From: Paracidovorax wautersii
GTDB lineage: Bacteria > Pseudomonadota > Gammaproteobacteria > Burkholderiales > Burkholderiaceae_C
Direction: 5' to 3'
Assembly: GCF_031453675.1 (NCBI RefSeq)
Contig: NZ_JAVIZX010000001.1
Span: forward strand, 4,507,378 to 4,571,377
DNA: 64,000 nt
Positions 28,940 through 39,929 of this stretch are shown one piece after another. Made by a program: the position numbers and the translations under genes. The stretch's first letter is position 1; every line of letters begins with the position of its first letter. The notes beneath the pieces are model-generated. The model searched no databases. It was not told where the DNA came from and worked only from the letters and a program-made list of their open reading frames with translations.

Positions 28940-30067
28940 TCAGGACTGCGGATCGGGATGCGCCCAGCCGGTTTCGCACCAGGCCGACAGCAACTCCAGC
29001 GCGTCGTCGCTGGCCCGGGCCAGGTCCGCGGCGGTAAGGAAGCGCTGGTCCGCAAGCCGCCGCATGAGTGTGGCGTCACGGCCGCCGGCGCGGTAGCTAT
29101 CGCCGTTGATGAACACATGGCGCTCGTCGTACATCATGCGCGTGCGCCGGTCCAGCGCCACACCTTCCAGCATCTGCATGGCTTCGGCGGGCTCGAACCA
29201 GACGTTGGACTTGGGTTCGGTCAGGCACTCGCCCAGCGCGCGCTCCAGGCCGCCCGGCTGCGCCAGCGCGCGTTGCACCGCGTCGCGGGCGAACTCCTGC
29301 AGCTGCGCGGGAATGGCCCCCGGACGGTCGACGGCGGGCTGCTTGGGATCGCGGTAGATGGGCGAATCCTCTTCGTCGCCCGCCTCGTCGGCCACGCGCA
29401 TCAGCACCTCGCGGGCCAGCTCGGCGCGGTTGGCCGAGCGAAAGCCGATGGAGTAGGTCATGCACTCGCCCTCGGCGATGCCGTCGTGGGCCCAGCCGGG
29501 CGGCAGATAGAGCATGTCGCCCGGCTCCAGCACGAACTCCTGTTCGGGCACGAAGTTCGCCAGGATCTTCAGCGGCAGGCCGCCGCGCAGGCTCAGGTCC
29601 TTTTGCCGGCCGATGCGCCAGCGGCGTCGGCCGTGCGCCTGCAGCAGGAAGACGTCGTAGCTGTCGAAGTGCGGGCCCACGCCGCCGCCGTCGGTGGCAT
29701 AGCTGATCATCAGATCGTCCAGGCGCGCCTCGGGCACGAACCGGAACTGCTGCAGCAGCGCGTGCGTGGCGTCGTCATGCAGGTCCACGCCCTGCACCAG
29801 CACCGTCCATTCCGGCGTCTTCAGCGGCGGGATAGAGCGCCGCGGAATCGGTCCATGGCGCAAGGACCACTGGCCCTTCTTGTGCTGGATCATGCGCGAT
29901 TCCACGCCTTCCTCACCGGCCAGCGCGAACAGCTCGGCGCGCCCCACGGGCGGCTCGAACTGCGCGATCGCCTGGCGAACGAGGAGGGGTTTCTTGTGCC
30001 AGTACGTGCGCATGAACTGCGCAGGCGTCAGGCCGCCCAGCAGGGCCAGCGGTTGTTGGATATCCAT
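28940..30067 (-). CDS. Cupin/JmjC 2-oxoglutarate oxygenase, RoxA (YcfD)-like
   Basis: A 375-residue Fe(II)/2-oxoglutarate oxygenase of the ribosomal-oxygenase type (E. coli YcfD hydroxylates an arginine of ribosomal protein L16). Iron ligands fit HFDSYD (His133, Asp135) and GWAHDG (His194). The N terminus PLALLGGLTPAQFMRTYWHKKPLLVRQA is conserved, and the C-terminal winged-helix-like domain is present. ATG 30067 is preferred; ATG 30079 in the same frame adds four residues. It is divergent from the FKBP-type gene, with only 52 bp between starts. Specific target is inferred from family. Confidence 0.88.
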   Translation of the reverse strand: MDIQQPLALLGGLTPAQFMRTYWHKKPLLVRQAIAQFEPPVGRAELFALAGEEGVESRMIQHKKGQWSLRHGPIPRRSIPPLKTPEWTVLVQGVDLHDDATHALLQQFRFVPEARLDDLMISYATDGGGVGPHFDSYDVFLLQAHGRRRWRIGRQKDLSLRGGLPLKILANFVPEQEFVLEPGDMLYLPPGWAHDGIAEGECMTYSIGFRSANRAELAREVLMRVADEAGDEEDSPIYRDPKQPAVDRPGAIPAQLQEFARDAVQRALAQPGGLERALGECLTEPKSNVWFEPAEAMQMLEGVALDRRTRMMYDERHVFINGDSYRAGGRDATLMRRLADQRFLTAADLARASDDALELLSAWCETGWAHPDPQS

Positions 30068-30119
30068 GGAGATTTGCATGCCGCTGTCGCGGCCCGGGTC
30101 GAACTGCGACAATTCTCCT

Positions 30120-30644
30120 ATGGAAATTACCGAACAATGTGTGGTCGCCTTGACCTGGATCCTGAAAGACACGCTTGGCGAGGAGCTTGACGTGCTCGAC
30201 GAGCCGGTGGAGTTTCTAGTGGGCGGGGACGATCTGCTCGCCCGCCTGGAAGAAGCCTTGCAGGGCCATTCCGCGGGCGCGTCGCTGTCCCTGCATCTGG
30301 AGCCCGAAGAAGCCTTTGGCGACTACCAGGAGAAGCTGCTGTTCCTGGAGCCGCGCTCCCTGTTCCCTGCGGACATCGAGGAAGGCATGACCTTCGAGGG
30401 CTCTGCGCTGCCCGAGGGCAGCAACCCCGACGCGCCGCGCGATGCGCTGTACACGGTGGCCCAGCTCTATCCGGACCATGTGGTGCTGGACGGCAACCAC
30501 CCTCTCGCAGGCATTGCACTGCGCCTGCACCTGCAGGTGCACGGCGTGCGCGAAGCGACGGAAGACGAGATCGGCCGCGGCACGGCAGGCACCGGCTTCT
30601 TCCGCATCCAGCCGCAGGCGCCGGGCAACGATCTGCTGCATTGA
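30120..30644 (+). CDS. slyD: FKBP-type peptidyl-prolyl isomerase, SlyD-like
   Basis: A 174-residue FKBP-domain protein with the SlyD arrangement: MEITEQCVVALTWILKDTLGEELDVLDEPVEFLVGGDDLLARLEEALQ, then GHSAGASLSLHLEPEEAFGDYQEKLLF, an inserted chaperone flap (about 70-125), and NHPLAGIALRLHLQVHGVREAT closing the FKBP fold. The metal-binding His-rich tail of E. coli SlyD is absent. It probably acts as a folding helper in the cytoplasm. A strong terminator follows at 30667. Confidence 0.85.
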   Translation: MEITEQCVVALTWILKDTLGEELDVLDEPVEFLVGGDDLLARLEEALQGHSAGASLSLHLEPEEAFGDYQEKLLFLEPRSLFPADIEEGMTFEGSALPEGSNPDAPRDALYTVAQLYPDHVVLDGNHPLAGIALRLHLQVHGVREATEDEIGRGTAGTGFFRIQPQAPGNDLLH

Positions 30645-30666
30645 TCAGCGTTGGACGCACCCAAAG

Positions 30667-30695
30667 AAAAAACGGGCCGCAGGGCCCGTTTTTCT
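30667..30695. terminator. Bidirectional intrinsic terminator
   Basis: AAAAACGGGCC-GCA-GGGCCCGTTTTT: an A-run, GC-rich stem and T-run, positioned between the convergent SlyD-like gene (plus) and glycine-zipper lipoprotein gene (minus). Works on both strands. Confidence 0.9.
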
Positions 30696-30710
30696 TGGAG
30701 AGTGTTCCCC

Positions 30711-31211
30711 TTACATGCGCGAGATCTGGCCGCCGTTGATGCGCACGCGGTCGCCGTTGCGCAGGTCACCCGGGGAAGCCACTTCGTACACTCGCTGGCC
30801 GCCCTGGTCCAGGTTGATGATCAGGCGGTACCCCTCGACCGGACCGTTATTGTTGCCGCGGCCCTCGATGGCATTGCCGGCCACACCGCCGCCCACCGCG
30901 CCGAGCACCGTGGCGGCTGCCCGGCCGCTGCCGCCGCCGACCTGATTGCCCAGCACGCCGCCGACCACCGCGCCCAGGATGGCACCGGTGCCGCTGGTGC
31001 GGCCGCGGGCCTGCAGGGTCTCGATCTGGGCCACCGTGCCGTATTCCGTGCCGTACTGCGTGTTGGCCGGCACCGTATTGGGTGCCGGGTAGGCTGGGTA
31101 GCCGGCGCCGGACTGGGCCGGATAGGGACCGGGCTGGGCACAGGCGGCCAGGGTGCCGGCCACGACCACCGAAGCAGCCAGAGACATGAAGCGGGAAGAC
31201 GGTTTACGCAT
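30711..31211 (-). CDS. Glycine-zipper outer-membrane lipoprotein (SlyB/17-kDa antigen type)
   Basis: A 166-residue lipoprotein with lipobox TLAAC (Cys about 24), a Pro/Tyr/Gln-rich linker, then a glycine-zipper segment GTGAILGAVVGGVLGNQVGGGSGRAAATVLGAVGGGVAGNAIEG (about 75-118) and a C-terminal beta domain VEGYRLIINLDQGGQRVYEVASPGDLRNGDRVRING. This layout is that of SlyB/Rickettsia 17-kDa-like proteins, which stabilise the outer membrane. ATG 31211 has a GGAG ribosome site. The long spacer upstream carries repeated CCATTGCA units, with no clear role. Confidence 0.88.
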   Translation of the reverse strand: MRKPSSRFMSLAASVVVAGTLAACAQPGPYPAQSGAGYPAYPAPNTVPANTQYGTEYGTVAQIETLQARGRTSGTGAILGAVVGGVLGNQVGGGSGRAAATVLGAVGGGVAGNAIEGRGNNNGPVEGYRLIINLDQGGQRVYEVASPGDLRNGDRVRINGGQISRM

Positions 31212-31383
31212 GGTTGAACTCCTTTGTCTATGCAATGGCCGGTCTGGCCGCTGCGTTGACCCATTGCACCATTGCACACACTTGCAACACTGCGCGGAGA
31301 TACCGCCGCCCCCTGCCGTCCTGCATCAGGCCGGACCGTAGGCCAAAGCCTTACAGAGCCGCCCCCACTCAGGTGGCCTGCTA

Positions 31384-31833
31384 CTACTGCTTTCCTGTGG
31401 AGCCGTATCCGCCCTCGCCCCGTTCGGAGACATCGGCGAAGGCATTCACTACATTGAACTGCGCCTGTACCACCGGCACGATCACCAGTTGCGCCAGACG
31501 CTCCATGGGCTGAAGGGTGAACGGCACGTCGCTGCGATTCCAGGCGCTGACCATCAGCTGGCCCTGGTAGTCGCTGTCGATCAGGCCGACCAGGTTGCCC
31601 AGCACGATGCCGTGCTTGTGACCAAGGCCTGAACGGGGAAGGATGAGCGCGGCATAGGCCGGGTCCTTGAGGTGGATGGCCATGCCCGTGGGCACCAGTT
31701 GCCAGGCGTTCGGGGCCAGCGTCAAGGGCTCCTCCAGGCAGGCCCGCAGGTCCAGGCCGGCGCTGCCGGGCGTTGCGTAGGCCGGCAGTTGGTCAGCCAG
31801 GCGGGGATCGAGAACTTTGACGTCGAGTTTCAC
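31384..31833 (-). CDS. dut: dUTP diphosphatase
   Basis: A 149-residue trimeric dUTPase that hydrolyses dUTP to dUMP and pyrophosphate, keeping uracil out of DNA. Five family motifs are seen: [39 protein letters not shown], and the C-terminal [12 protein letters not shown] that closes the active site. The start is GTG 31833 ([11 protein letters not shown]), giving the conserved length; no ATG is available. It is 7 bases after the stop of the broken membrane gene and so likely co-transcribed with coaBC and that gene, the usual coaBC-dut pairing. Confidence 0.95.
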   Translation of the reverse strand: MKLDVKVLDPRLADQLPAYATPGSAGLDLRACLEEPLTLAPNAWQLVPTGMAIHLKDPAYAALILPRSGLGHKHGIVLGNLVGLIDSDYQGQLMVSAWNRSDVPFTLQPMERLAQLVIVPVVQAQFNVVNAFADVSERGEGGYGSTGKQ

Positions 31834-31840
31834 GCGGGAA

Positions 31841-32330
31841 TCACTTTCGGGGGCGGGACGAGGACTGCGGCGGTGCGCGCCGCTGAAGGCCGCGCCACAG
31901 GAGTTGCAAGAAAGAGGAAGGCGGGGCCTCGGCACTGCGAGGGGATGCGGGGCCCGACAGCGCCGACACGGCTGCATGCCCGAGCCACAGCAAAAAGCCC
32001 AGGAAGGCCAGCCCGACCATGGAAACCGTGCCGTGCAGGAAAAACAAGGCCCCCAGGACCAGCAGGCCCGCAGCCAGCATGCGCCGGAGCCCGCAACAGG
32101 CGCAGCAGGATCGCCCTGGAGGCCTGCGAGACCGTCGATGGAGACGGCGCCGCCGGCCGACCGGCAGCGCCCGTCTTGCGGCGATCGCCGCCGCGCTGGG
32201 CGCGCGCAGGCTGCTGTGCAGTGCCGGCGGCACCGACCGGCTGGCGGGGCGACTGCGTGAGACGCTCCACATAGCTGGCGAAATCGCCGTCGGGCGGCGT
32301 GTCCCATTCGGGCCGCGAAAAGGCGGACAT
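31841..32330 (-). pseudogene. Membrane protein of unknown function between coaBC and dut, frameshifted
   Basis: The N-terminal half ([24 protein letters not shown], about 75 residues) and the C-terminal half ([37 protein letters not shown], two membrane helices, to a TGA at 31841) lie in different frames. Removing one base at the CCC of 32090-32092 restores a single protein of about 162 residues with a cytoplasmic N terminus, two helices and a polar tail. The total length is 3n+1, as expected for one inserted base. It is a real frameshift or a sequencing error. The function is unknown; small membrane proteins in this slot between coaBC and dut are common in Comamonadaceae, to my knowledge. 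Confidence 0.65.
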
Positions 32331-32362
32331 GGCGGTCCTCTCGGAAATGGAGTGCGAACGGA

Positions 32363-33583
32363 TCAGGCAGAGGTCGGCAGCCGGCGTGCGATGTCCGCCA
32401 CCAGCTGCTGGGCCAGCACGCGCTTGGAGGCCTGCGGCAGCTCGCGGTGTCCCTGCGAGTCGACCAGCAGCAGGGCGTTGTCGTCCCGGCCGAAGGTGGC
32501 GGGGCCGATGTTGCCCACCAGCATGGGCACGCCCTTGCGCAGGCGCTTGGCGCTGGCGTGTGCCAGCAGGTCTTCGCTCTCCGCCGCAAAGCCGACGCAG
32601 AACAGCGCCCCGGAACGCGCCCGGTCAGAATGGGCCACGGTGGCCAGAATGTCGGGGTTCTCGACGAAGGCCAGAGGCGGCACCTCGCCCGAGCCGTCCT
32701 TCTTGATCTTGTGCGCCGCGGCCTGCGCCGGACGCCAGTCGGCCACGGCGGCCGTTGCTATGAAAACAGAAGCATAAGGCGCTTGGGATTCAACGGCTGC
32801 GAGCATTTCCGACGCAGACTGCACATCGATGCGCCGCACGCCGCGCGGTGTCGGCAGGTGCACGGGGCCGGCCACCAGCGTGACCTCGGCACCCGCCTCG
32901 CGGGCGGCGCGGGCGATGGCAAAGCCCATCTTGCCGCTGGAGCGGTTGGTGATGCCGCGCACCGGATCGATGGCCTCGAAGGTGGGGCCGGCCGTGATCA
33001 GCACCTGCTGCCCTGCCAGCACCTGGGGAGCGAAGAAGGCCGTCAGTTCCTGCAGGATCTCGTTGGGCTCCAGCATGCGGCCGTCGCCGGTCTCGCCGCA
33101 GGCCTGGTCGCCGTTGCCCACGCCCAGCACCCTCGCGCCGTCCTTCGCCAACTGTGCCAGATTGCGCTGCGTGGCGGGGTGGGCCCACATCTCGCGGTTC
33201 ATGGCGGGTGCCAGCAGCAGCGGCACGCGGTCGATGGGGCGGGCCAGGCACAGCAGGCTCAGCAGTTCGTCGGCCCGGCCCTGCACCAGGCGGGCGATGA
33301 AGTCGGCGCTGCAGGGCGCGATCAGAATCGCATCCGCCTCGCGGCTGAGGTTGATGTGCGGCATGTTGTTGGGCTCACGCGCATCCCACTGCGAACCGTA
33401 GACCGCACGGCCGGTCAGCGCCTGCATGGTCACCGGCGTGATGAATTGTGCTGCGGCCTCGGTCATGACGACCTGCACGGTGGCGCCTGCCTTGATCATC
33501 AGGCGGCTGAGTTCCGCCGCCTTGTAACAGGCCACACCGCCACTCAGGCCCAGGACGATGTGTTTGCCAGCAAGCTCGTTCAT
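32363..33583 (-). CDS. coaBC: Bifunctional phosphopantothenoylcysteine decarboxylase/synthetase
   Basis: A 406-residue fusion enzyme of coenzyme A synthesis. The N-terminal CoaC part is a flavoprotein ([14 protein letters not shown]; catalytic His in [23 protein letters not shown]). The C-terminal CoaB part joins 4'-phosphopantothenate to cysteine ([39 protein letters not shown]). ATG 33583 gives the standard start [12 protein letters not shown]. Within the CoaB part, [16 protein letters not shown] (about residues 266-281) is encoded by sequence resembling the dispersed repeat (32755-32800), an odd A+T-rich patch that stays in frame. Confidence 0.95.
   Translation of the reverse strand: MNELAGKHIVLGLSGGVACYKAAELSRLMIKAGATVQVVMTEAAAQFITPVTMQALTGRAVYGSQWDAREPNNMPHINLSREADAILIAPCSADFIARLVQGRADELLSLLCLARPIDRVPLLLAPAMNREMWAHPATQRNLAQLAKDGARVLGVGNGDQACGETGDGRMLEPNEILQELTAFFAPQVLAGQQVLITAGPTFEAIDPVRGITNRSSGKMGFAIARAAREAGAEVTLVAGPVHLPTPRGVRRIDVQSASEMLAAVESQAPYASVFIATAAVADWRPAQAAAHKIKKDGSGEVPPLAFVENPDILATVAHSDRARSGALFCVGFAAESEDLLAHASAKRLRKGVPMLVGNIGPATFGRDDNALLLVDSQGHRELPQASKRVLAQQLVADIARRLPTSA
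32755..32800. repeat. Partial dispersed repeat inside coaBC
   Basis: TTGCTATGAAAACAGAAGC and AAGGCGCTTGGGATTCAA match the left half of the dispersed consensus (CTATTGAAAA..AGC..GCGCTT). It is embedded in-frame in the coaBC coding sequence. The right half is missing, so this is less certain than the intergenic copies. Confidence 0.45.
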
Positions 33584-33654
33584 GGGGCCGGAATTTAGCA
33601 GACGGAGCTTGTGGGCTTGGGAGCCGGGGCGGCAAAGCCCGGCGGGCAGGCCTC

Positions 33655-35378
<1,724 letters not shown>

Positions 35379-35396
35379 CACCGCAGGAGACTCGCC

Positions 35397-36254
35397 ATGC
35401 AACTGTGCGGCTTCAACGTCGGCCTCGACCAACGCTTCTTTCTGATCGCGGGCACCTGCTCCATCGAGGGCCAGCAGATGTCCCTGGATGTGGCCGGCCA
35501 GCTCAAGGAGATCTGCGCGCCCCTGGGCATTCCGCTGATCTACAAGGGCTCGTTCGACAAGGCCAACCGCTCGTCGGGCTCCAGCAAGCGCGGCGTGGGC
35601 ATCGATGCGGGTCTCAAGATCCTCGACGAAGTGCGCCGCCAGCTGCAATTGCCCATCCTGACCGATGTGCATGACACCTCCCACGTGGCCGAGGTGGCCA
35701 GCGTGGTCGACGTGCTGCAGACGCCCGCCTTCCTGTGCCGCCAGACCGACTTCATCCGCGCCGTGGCGCAGTCGGGCAAGCCGGTGAACATCAAGAAGGG
35801 CCAGTTCCTCGCGCCCTGGGACATGAAGAACGTCATCGACAAGGCCCGCGCTGCCGCTAGGGAAGCGGGCCTGTCCGAAGACCGCTTCCTGGCCTGCGAG
35901 CGCGGCGTGAGCTTTGGCTACAACAACCTGGTGGCCGACATGACCAGCCTGGCGGAGATGCGCAACTCCGGCGCGCCGGTGGTGTTCGACGTGACCCACT
36001 CGGTGCAGAAGCCCGGTGGGCAGGGCACCGTCAGCGGCGGCGCGCGCGACATGGTGCCGGTGCTGGCGCGTGCCGGCGTGGCCGTGGGTGTGGCCGGCCT
36101 GTTCATGGAAACGCATCCCCGTCCCGCCGAAGCCTGGTCCGACGGCCCCAACGCTGTGCCCCTGGCGCGCATGAAGGCGCTGCTGGAGACGCTGGTAGCG
36201 CTCGACGAGGTCACCAAGAAGCACGGCTTCCTCGAAAACGATTTCGAAGCCTGA
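35397..36254 (+). CDS. kdsA: 3-deoxy-8-phosphooctulonate synthase
   Basis: A 285-residue TIM-barrel enzyme joining arabinose 5-phosphate and phosphoenolpyruvate to Kdo-8-phosphate, needed for LPS inner core. Signatures: [46 protein letters not shown], and [12 protein letters not shown]. The usual N-terminal region and length are present. It lies between pyrG and the DUF1330 gene in the order common to betaproteobacteria. Confidence 0.97.
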   Translation: MQLCGFNVGLDQRFFLIAGTCSIEGQQMSLDVAGQLKEICAPLGIPLIYKGSFDKANRSSGSSKRGVGIDAGLKILDEVRRQLQLPILTDVHDTSHVAEVASVVDVLQTPAFLCRQTDFIRAVAQSGKPVNIKKGQFLAPWDMKNVIDKARAAAREAGLSEDRFLACERGVSFGYNNLVADMTSLAEMRNSGAPVVFDVTHSVQKPGGQGTVSGGARDMVPVLARAGVAVGVAGLFMETHPRPAEAWSDGPNAVPLARMKALLETLVALDEVTKKHGFLENDFEA

Positions 36255-36304
36255 TCGCTACGACCTTCGGCCCCTATCCACCTAGAACGAAAGAGACAAG
36301 CACC

Positions 36305-36595
36305 ATGCCCAGCGGATACGTCATCGCCAGCGTCACCGTCACCAATCCCACGCAGTACGAGGAGTACAAGAAGTGGAGCACCCACGCCATGCAGGTGCAC
36401 GGCGCCGAGGTGTGCATCCGCGGGGGCAAGGTCGAGGTGCTGGAAGGTGACTGGAACCCGGGCCGCCTGGTGCTGCTCAAGTTCCCCACCTTCGAGGCCG
36501 CCCAGGCGTTCTACGCCACGCCCGAATACCAGAAGGCCAAGGCTGCCCGCGAAGGCGCGGCCGTGATGCGCATGGTGTGCGTCGAAGGTGTCTGA
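36305..36595 (+). CDS. DUF1330 domain protein
   Basis: A 96-residue dimeric alpha/beta-barrel protein of the DUF1330 family. Seen features: MPSGYVIASVTVTNPTQYEEYKKW, GGKVEVLEGDWNPGRLVLLKFPTFEAAQAFYATPEYQ. Function is unknown; the fold resembles EthD/ABM small oxygenases. It is part of the pyrG-eno block and is 50 bp after kdsA, with a plausible GAAAGAGA ribosome region. Confidence 0.88.
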   Translation: MPSGYVIASVTVTNPTQYEEYKKWSTHAMQVHGAEVCIRGGKVEVLEGDWNPGRLVLLKFPTFEAAQAFYATPEYQKAKAAREGAAVMRMVCVEGV

Positions 36596-36604
36596 GCTCG
36601 TTAA

Positions 36605-36668
36605 CTCCTGAATTGATAGCTGCTCGCGCATACAGATCAAGCGCTGGAGGCCGATTTGGCTCAAAGGC
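36605..36668. repeat. Dispersed AGCTGC/GCGCTT repeat
   Basis: Forward copy: TTGATAGCTGCTCGCGC, ATCAAGCGCTGGAGGCCG, ATTTGGCTCAAA. It fills the spacer between the DUF1330 gene and eno. Confidence 0.75.
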
Positions 36669-36704
36669 CATGCCTCCACACCCCGGATTTGAAACTCCCC
36701 GTAA

Positions 36705-38000
<1,296 letters not shown>

Positions 38001-38178
38001 GCGCCTGCACCGTCGCCATGGCCCCTGTTGCCGCGCCTTTCGCTGCCCCAGCGGCAGCGGCACGTGTGCGGCGCATGCCTGGCCTGTGCGGCGGCTCCGT
38101 CCATCCGCAGCCAGCGCCCCACAGCGGGTGCAGGCTGCGGCGTACCATGGCGGCCCCTGCCCCTGACTTCTCCTACCC

Positions 38179-38463
38179 ATGAGCTCCCGCATCGTTCCGC
38201 TGGTCTTGCTGCTGCTGCTCGTGGGCATCCACGCCCAGCTATGGACCGGGCGCGGCAGCATCGCGCATGTGCAGGAGATGCGCGAGAAGATCGAGGCACA
38301 GCACGCCGCCAATGCCCAGGCACGCCAGGCCAACGAGCGGCTGGGCTCCGAGGTCCAGGATCTGAAGGACGGCCTGGACATGGTCGAGGAAAAGGCCCGC
38401 AGCGAACTCGGCATGGTCAAGCCCAACGAGATCTACGTGCAGGTCGCCAGCCCGCGCCGCTGA
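38179..38463 (+). CDS. ftsB: Cell-division protein FtsB (septum formation initiator family)
   Basis: A 94-residue bitopic membrane protein. An N-terminal membrane helix (about 5-22) is followed by a leucine-zipper-like coiled coil (30-75), ending KARSELGMVKPNEIYVQV, which is diagnostic. FtsB bridges FtsQ and FtsL in the divisome. Position after eno is the standard gene order in proteobacteria. ATG 38179 is the only start at the expected length. Confidence 0.93.
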   Translation: MSSRIVPLVLLLLLVGIHAQLWTGRGSIAHVQEMREKIEAQHAANAQARQANERLGSEVQDLKDGLDMVEEKARSELGMVKPNEIYVQVASPRR

Positions 38464-38472
38464 GGCACCGCT

Positions 38473-38570
38473 CCTGAAAAGAGAGCTGCCAGCGCTCGTC
38501 TCCATTGATTTTTCGATTGATTTGACCGGCATTTGCCCACAGGACGTGCGCTGAACGCTATTGGTTGGAT
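38473..38570. repeat. Dispersed AGCTGC/GCGCTT repeat, degenerate pair
   Basis: GAAAAGAGAGCTGCCAGCGC on the left, and GTGCGCTGAACGCTATTGG..GATAGCAC on the right in inverted orientation. It fills most of the spacer after ftsB. Degenerate compared with the copies at 24238 and 54845. Confidence 0.5.
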
Positions 38571-38668
38571 AGCACGGCGGGCCTTGCAGGCGCCCCCAGC
38601 GACGCGCCGCCGCCCCGCCGGCCTTGGCACTGCACAAGCCGGCCACCCAATCCGCCCCCTTTTACGCC

Positions 38669-39304
38669 ATGCCGCCTGACCCGAGCGTTTCCTCTGCCGC
38701 GCCCGTCCGCCACGGGCTCGCGCGCCCAGTAACGGCCGCACCCCAGGCGCTGCATGTGGCCATCGTCGGGGCCGATGAGGCGGCCTGCAGGGCGCTGGCG
38801 CAGGCGCTCGATGCCTGGGCGGCCCGCCGGGAGGGCCAGGCGTCCCTGCCGGTGACCTGGCACGCGCAGACACCGCTGCAGCGCCTGGCCCAGCAGGTGG
38901 GCGCTGCGGCCCGCTTCGGCGACGATGCCCACCAAGCAGCCCTGGCTTGCGCGGCGGACCACCGCGCCGCCTATGAATGGACCTTGCTGCTCGGCCACGA
39001 AGACGCCGCCCCGTCGCGGGCCGACGACTTCCTGCGCACGGCATTGACGCGGGCGGCCGTGCCCTTTCAAGTGCTTTACGGTCCGCCAGCCGCCCGCTTC
39101 AGCCAGGCCGCCGCGGCCATCGCCCGGCAGACCGCGCAGCGCGGTGCGGCTGCAGCAGCACCGGCCCTGTCCGCGGACCCACCCCCACCCCCTGCCGCTG
39201 CCGCTGCCGACAGTCCGCAGCGGCTGCGGGCCTGGGGATGCGAGAAATGCAGCGACCCTGCCTGCGAGCACGCGCTTTTTCAGCGACTGTTGCAATCGCG
39301 CTGA
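38669..39304 (+). CDS. Uncharacterised protein with C-terminal Cys/His cluster
   Basis: A 211-residue protein that I cannot assign to a family. No membrane helix is seen. An alpha/beta segment ALHVAIVGADEAACRALAQALDAWA is followed by HDDRAAYEWTLLLGH-like residues, an Ala/Pro-rich linker, and a conserved-looking end WGCEKCSDPACEHALFQRLL with three Cys and a His that could bind metal or an Fe-S site. ATG 38669 is preferred; 15 codons upstream there is another start with weak context. It lies immediately before the Fur box and sigma-factor gene, so an iron link is possible, but the box is downstream of its stop. Confidence 0.65.
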   Translation: MPPDPSVSSAAPVRHGLARPVTAAPQALHVAIVGADEAACRALAQALDAWAARREGQASLPVTWHAQTPLQRLAQQVGAAARFGDDAHQAALACAADHRAAYEWTLLLGHEDAAPSRADDFLRTALTRAAVPFQVLYGPPAARFSQAAAAIARQTAQRGAAAAAPALSADPPPPPAAAAADSPQRLRAWGCEKCSDPACEHALFQRLLQSR

Positions 39305-39328
39305 AACCTGCCACTCCAGCGCAATACC

Positions 39329-39347
39329 GATAATAATTCTCATTTAA
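39329..39347 (+). promoter_or_regulatory. Fur box upstream of the sigma-factor gene
   Basis: GATAATAATTCTCATTTA matches the Fur consensus (GATAATGATAATCATTATC) at most positions and is AT-rich in a GC-rich spacer of 70 bp. It is 28 bases before the GTG start of the sigma-factor gene. Iron-dependent repression is inferred. Confidence 0.75.
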
Positions 39348-39374
39348 CATGGCGGGCTTGCTGGTCTCGTCCGT

Positions 39375-39929
39375 GTGTCTTCGCTCGTCTCCCACTCCCC
39401 TTTGCTGACCGCGCTGGTCCGCCACTACGAGGAACTCGTCGTCCACGTGCGCCGCGGCCCCGTGGCGCGCTGGGGCGACCGCAGCCTGGCACGCGAGGTC
39501 GTGCACGACGTGTGCACCGAGATTCTTGCAGCGCCACCCGCGCAGGCGCCCCGTGTGCCGCTGGCCTTTCTGCGGACCGTATGCACCCGCCGCGCCATCG
39601 ACCGGTGCCGCCATGAAGAGCGCCAGACGTTGTGGCTGGTCCCGGCGGGCGACGCGCTCCCGCACGCACCCGCTCCACCCTCGTCCGATCCTGCGCACAT
39701 CCTCCAGGGGCGCCAGCGCCTGGCATTGCTGGCCGATGCCATCCACGCCCTGCCGCCGCGCTGCCGCGATGTGTTCGTGATGCACCGCATCCACGGCGTG
39801 GCCCAGGCCGAGGTGGCCGTGCACCTGGGCATTTCGCTGAAGACCGTGGAAAAACACCTGCGCATCGGCACGGCGCTGTGCCGCACGGCCTTGGGCGAGC
39901 AACTGCATGCGCTGGAGAACCTTGCATGA
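39375..39929 (+). CDS. ECF sigma factor, FecI-like
   Basis: A 184-residue extracytoplasmic-function sigma factor. Region 2 is about 12-85 (RSLAREVVHDVCTEIL, FLRTVCTRRAIDRCRHEER). Region 4 is near 120-175 (AIHALPPRCRDVFVMHRIHGVAQAEVAVHLGISLKTVEKHL), the typical FecI HTH. It directs transcription of an outer-membrane iron receptor. GTG 39375 is the only start consistent with the Fur-controlled promoter. It overlaps the anti-sigma gene by 4 bases (ATGA) and so is translationally coupled to it. Confidence 0.92.
   Translation: MSSLVSHSPLLTALVRHYEELVVHVRRGPVARWGDRSLAREVVHDVCTEILAAPPAQAPRVPLAFLRTVCTRRAIDRCRHEERQTLWLVPAGDALPHAPAPPSSDPAHILQGRQRLALLADAIHALPPRCRDVFVMHRIHGVAQAEVAVHLGISLKTVEKHLRIGTALCRTALGEQLHALENLA

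Noticed and set aside
30067..30079. Alternative start of the RoxA-like gene 4 codons upstream.
   Set aside because: Either start is possible; the MDIQQPL start matches the conserved family N terminus better.
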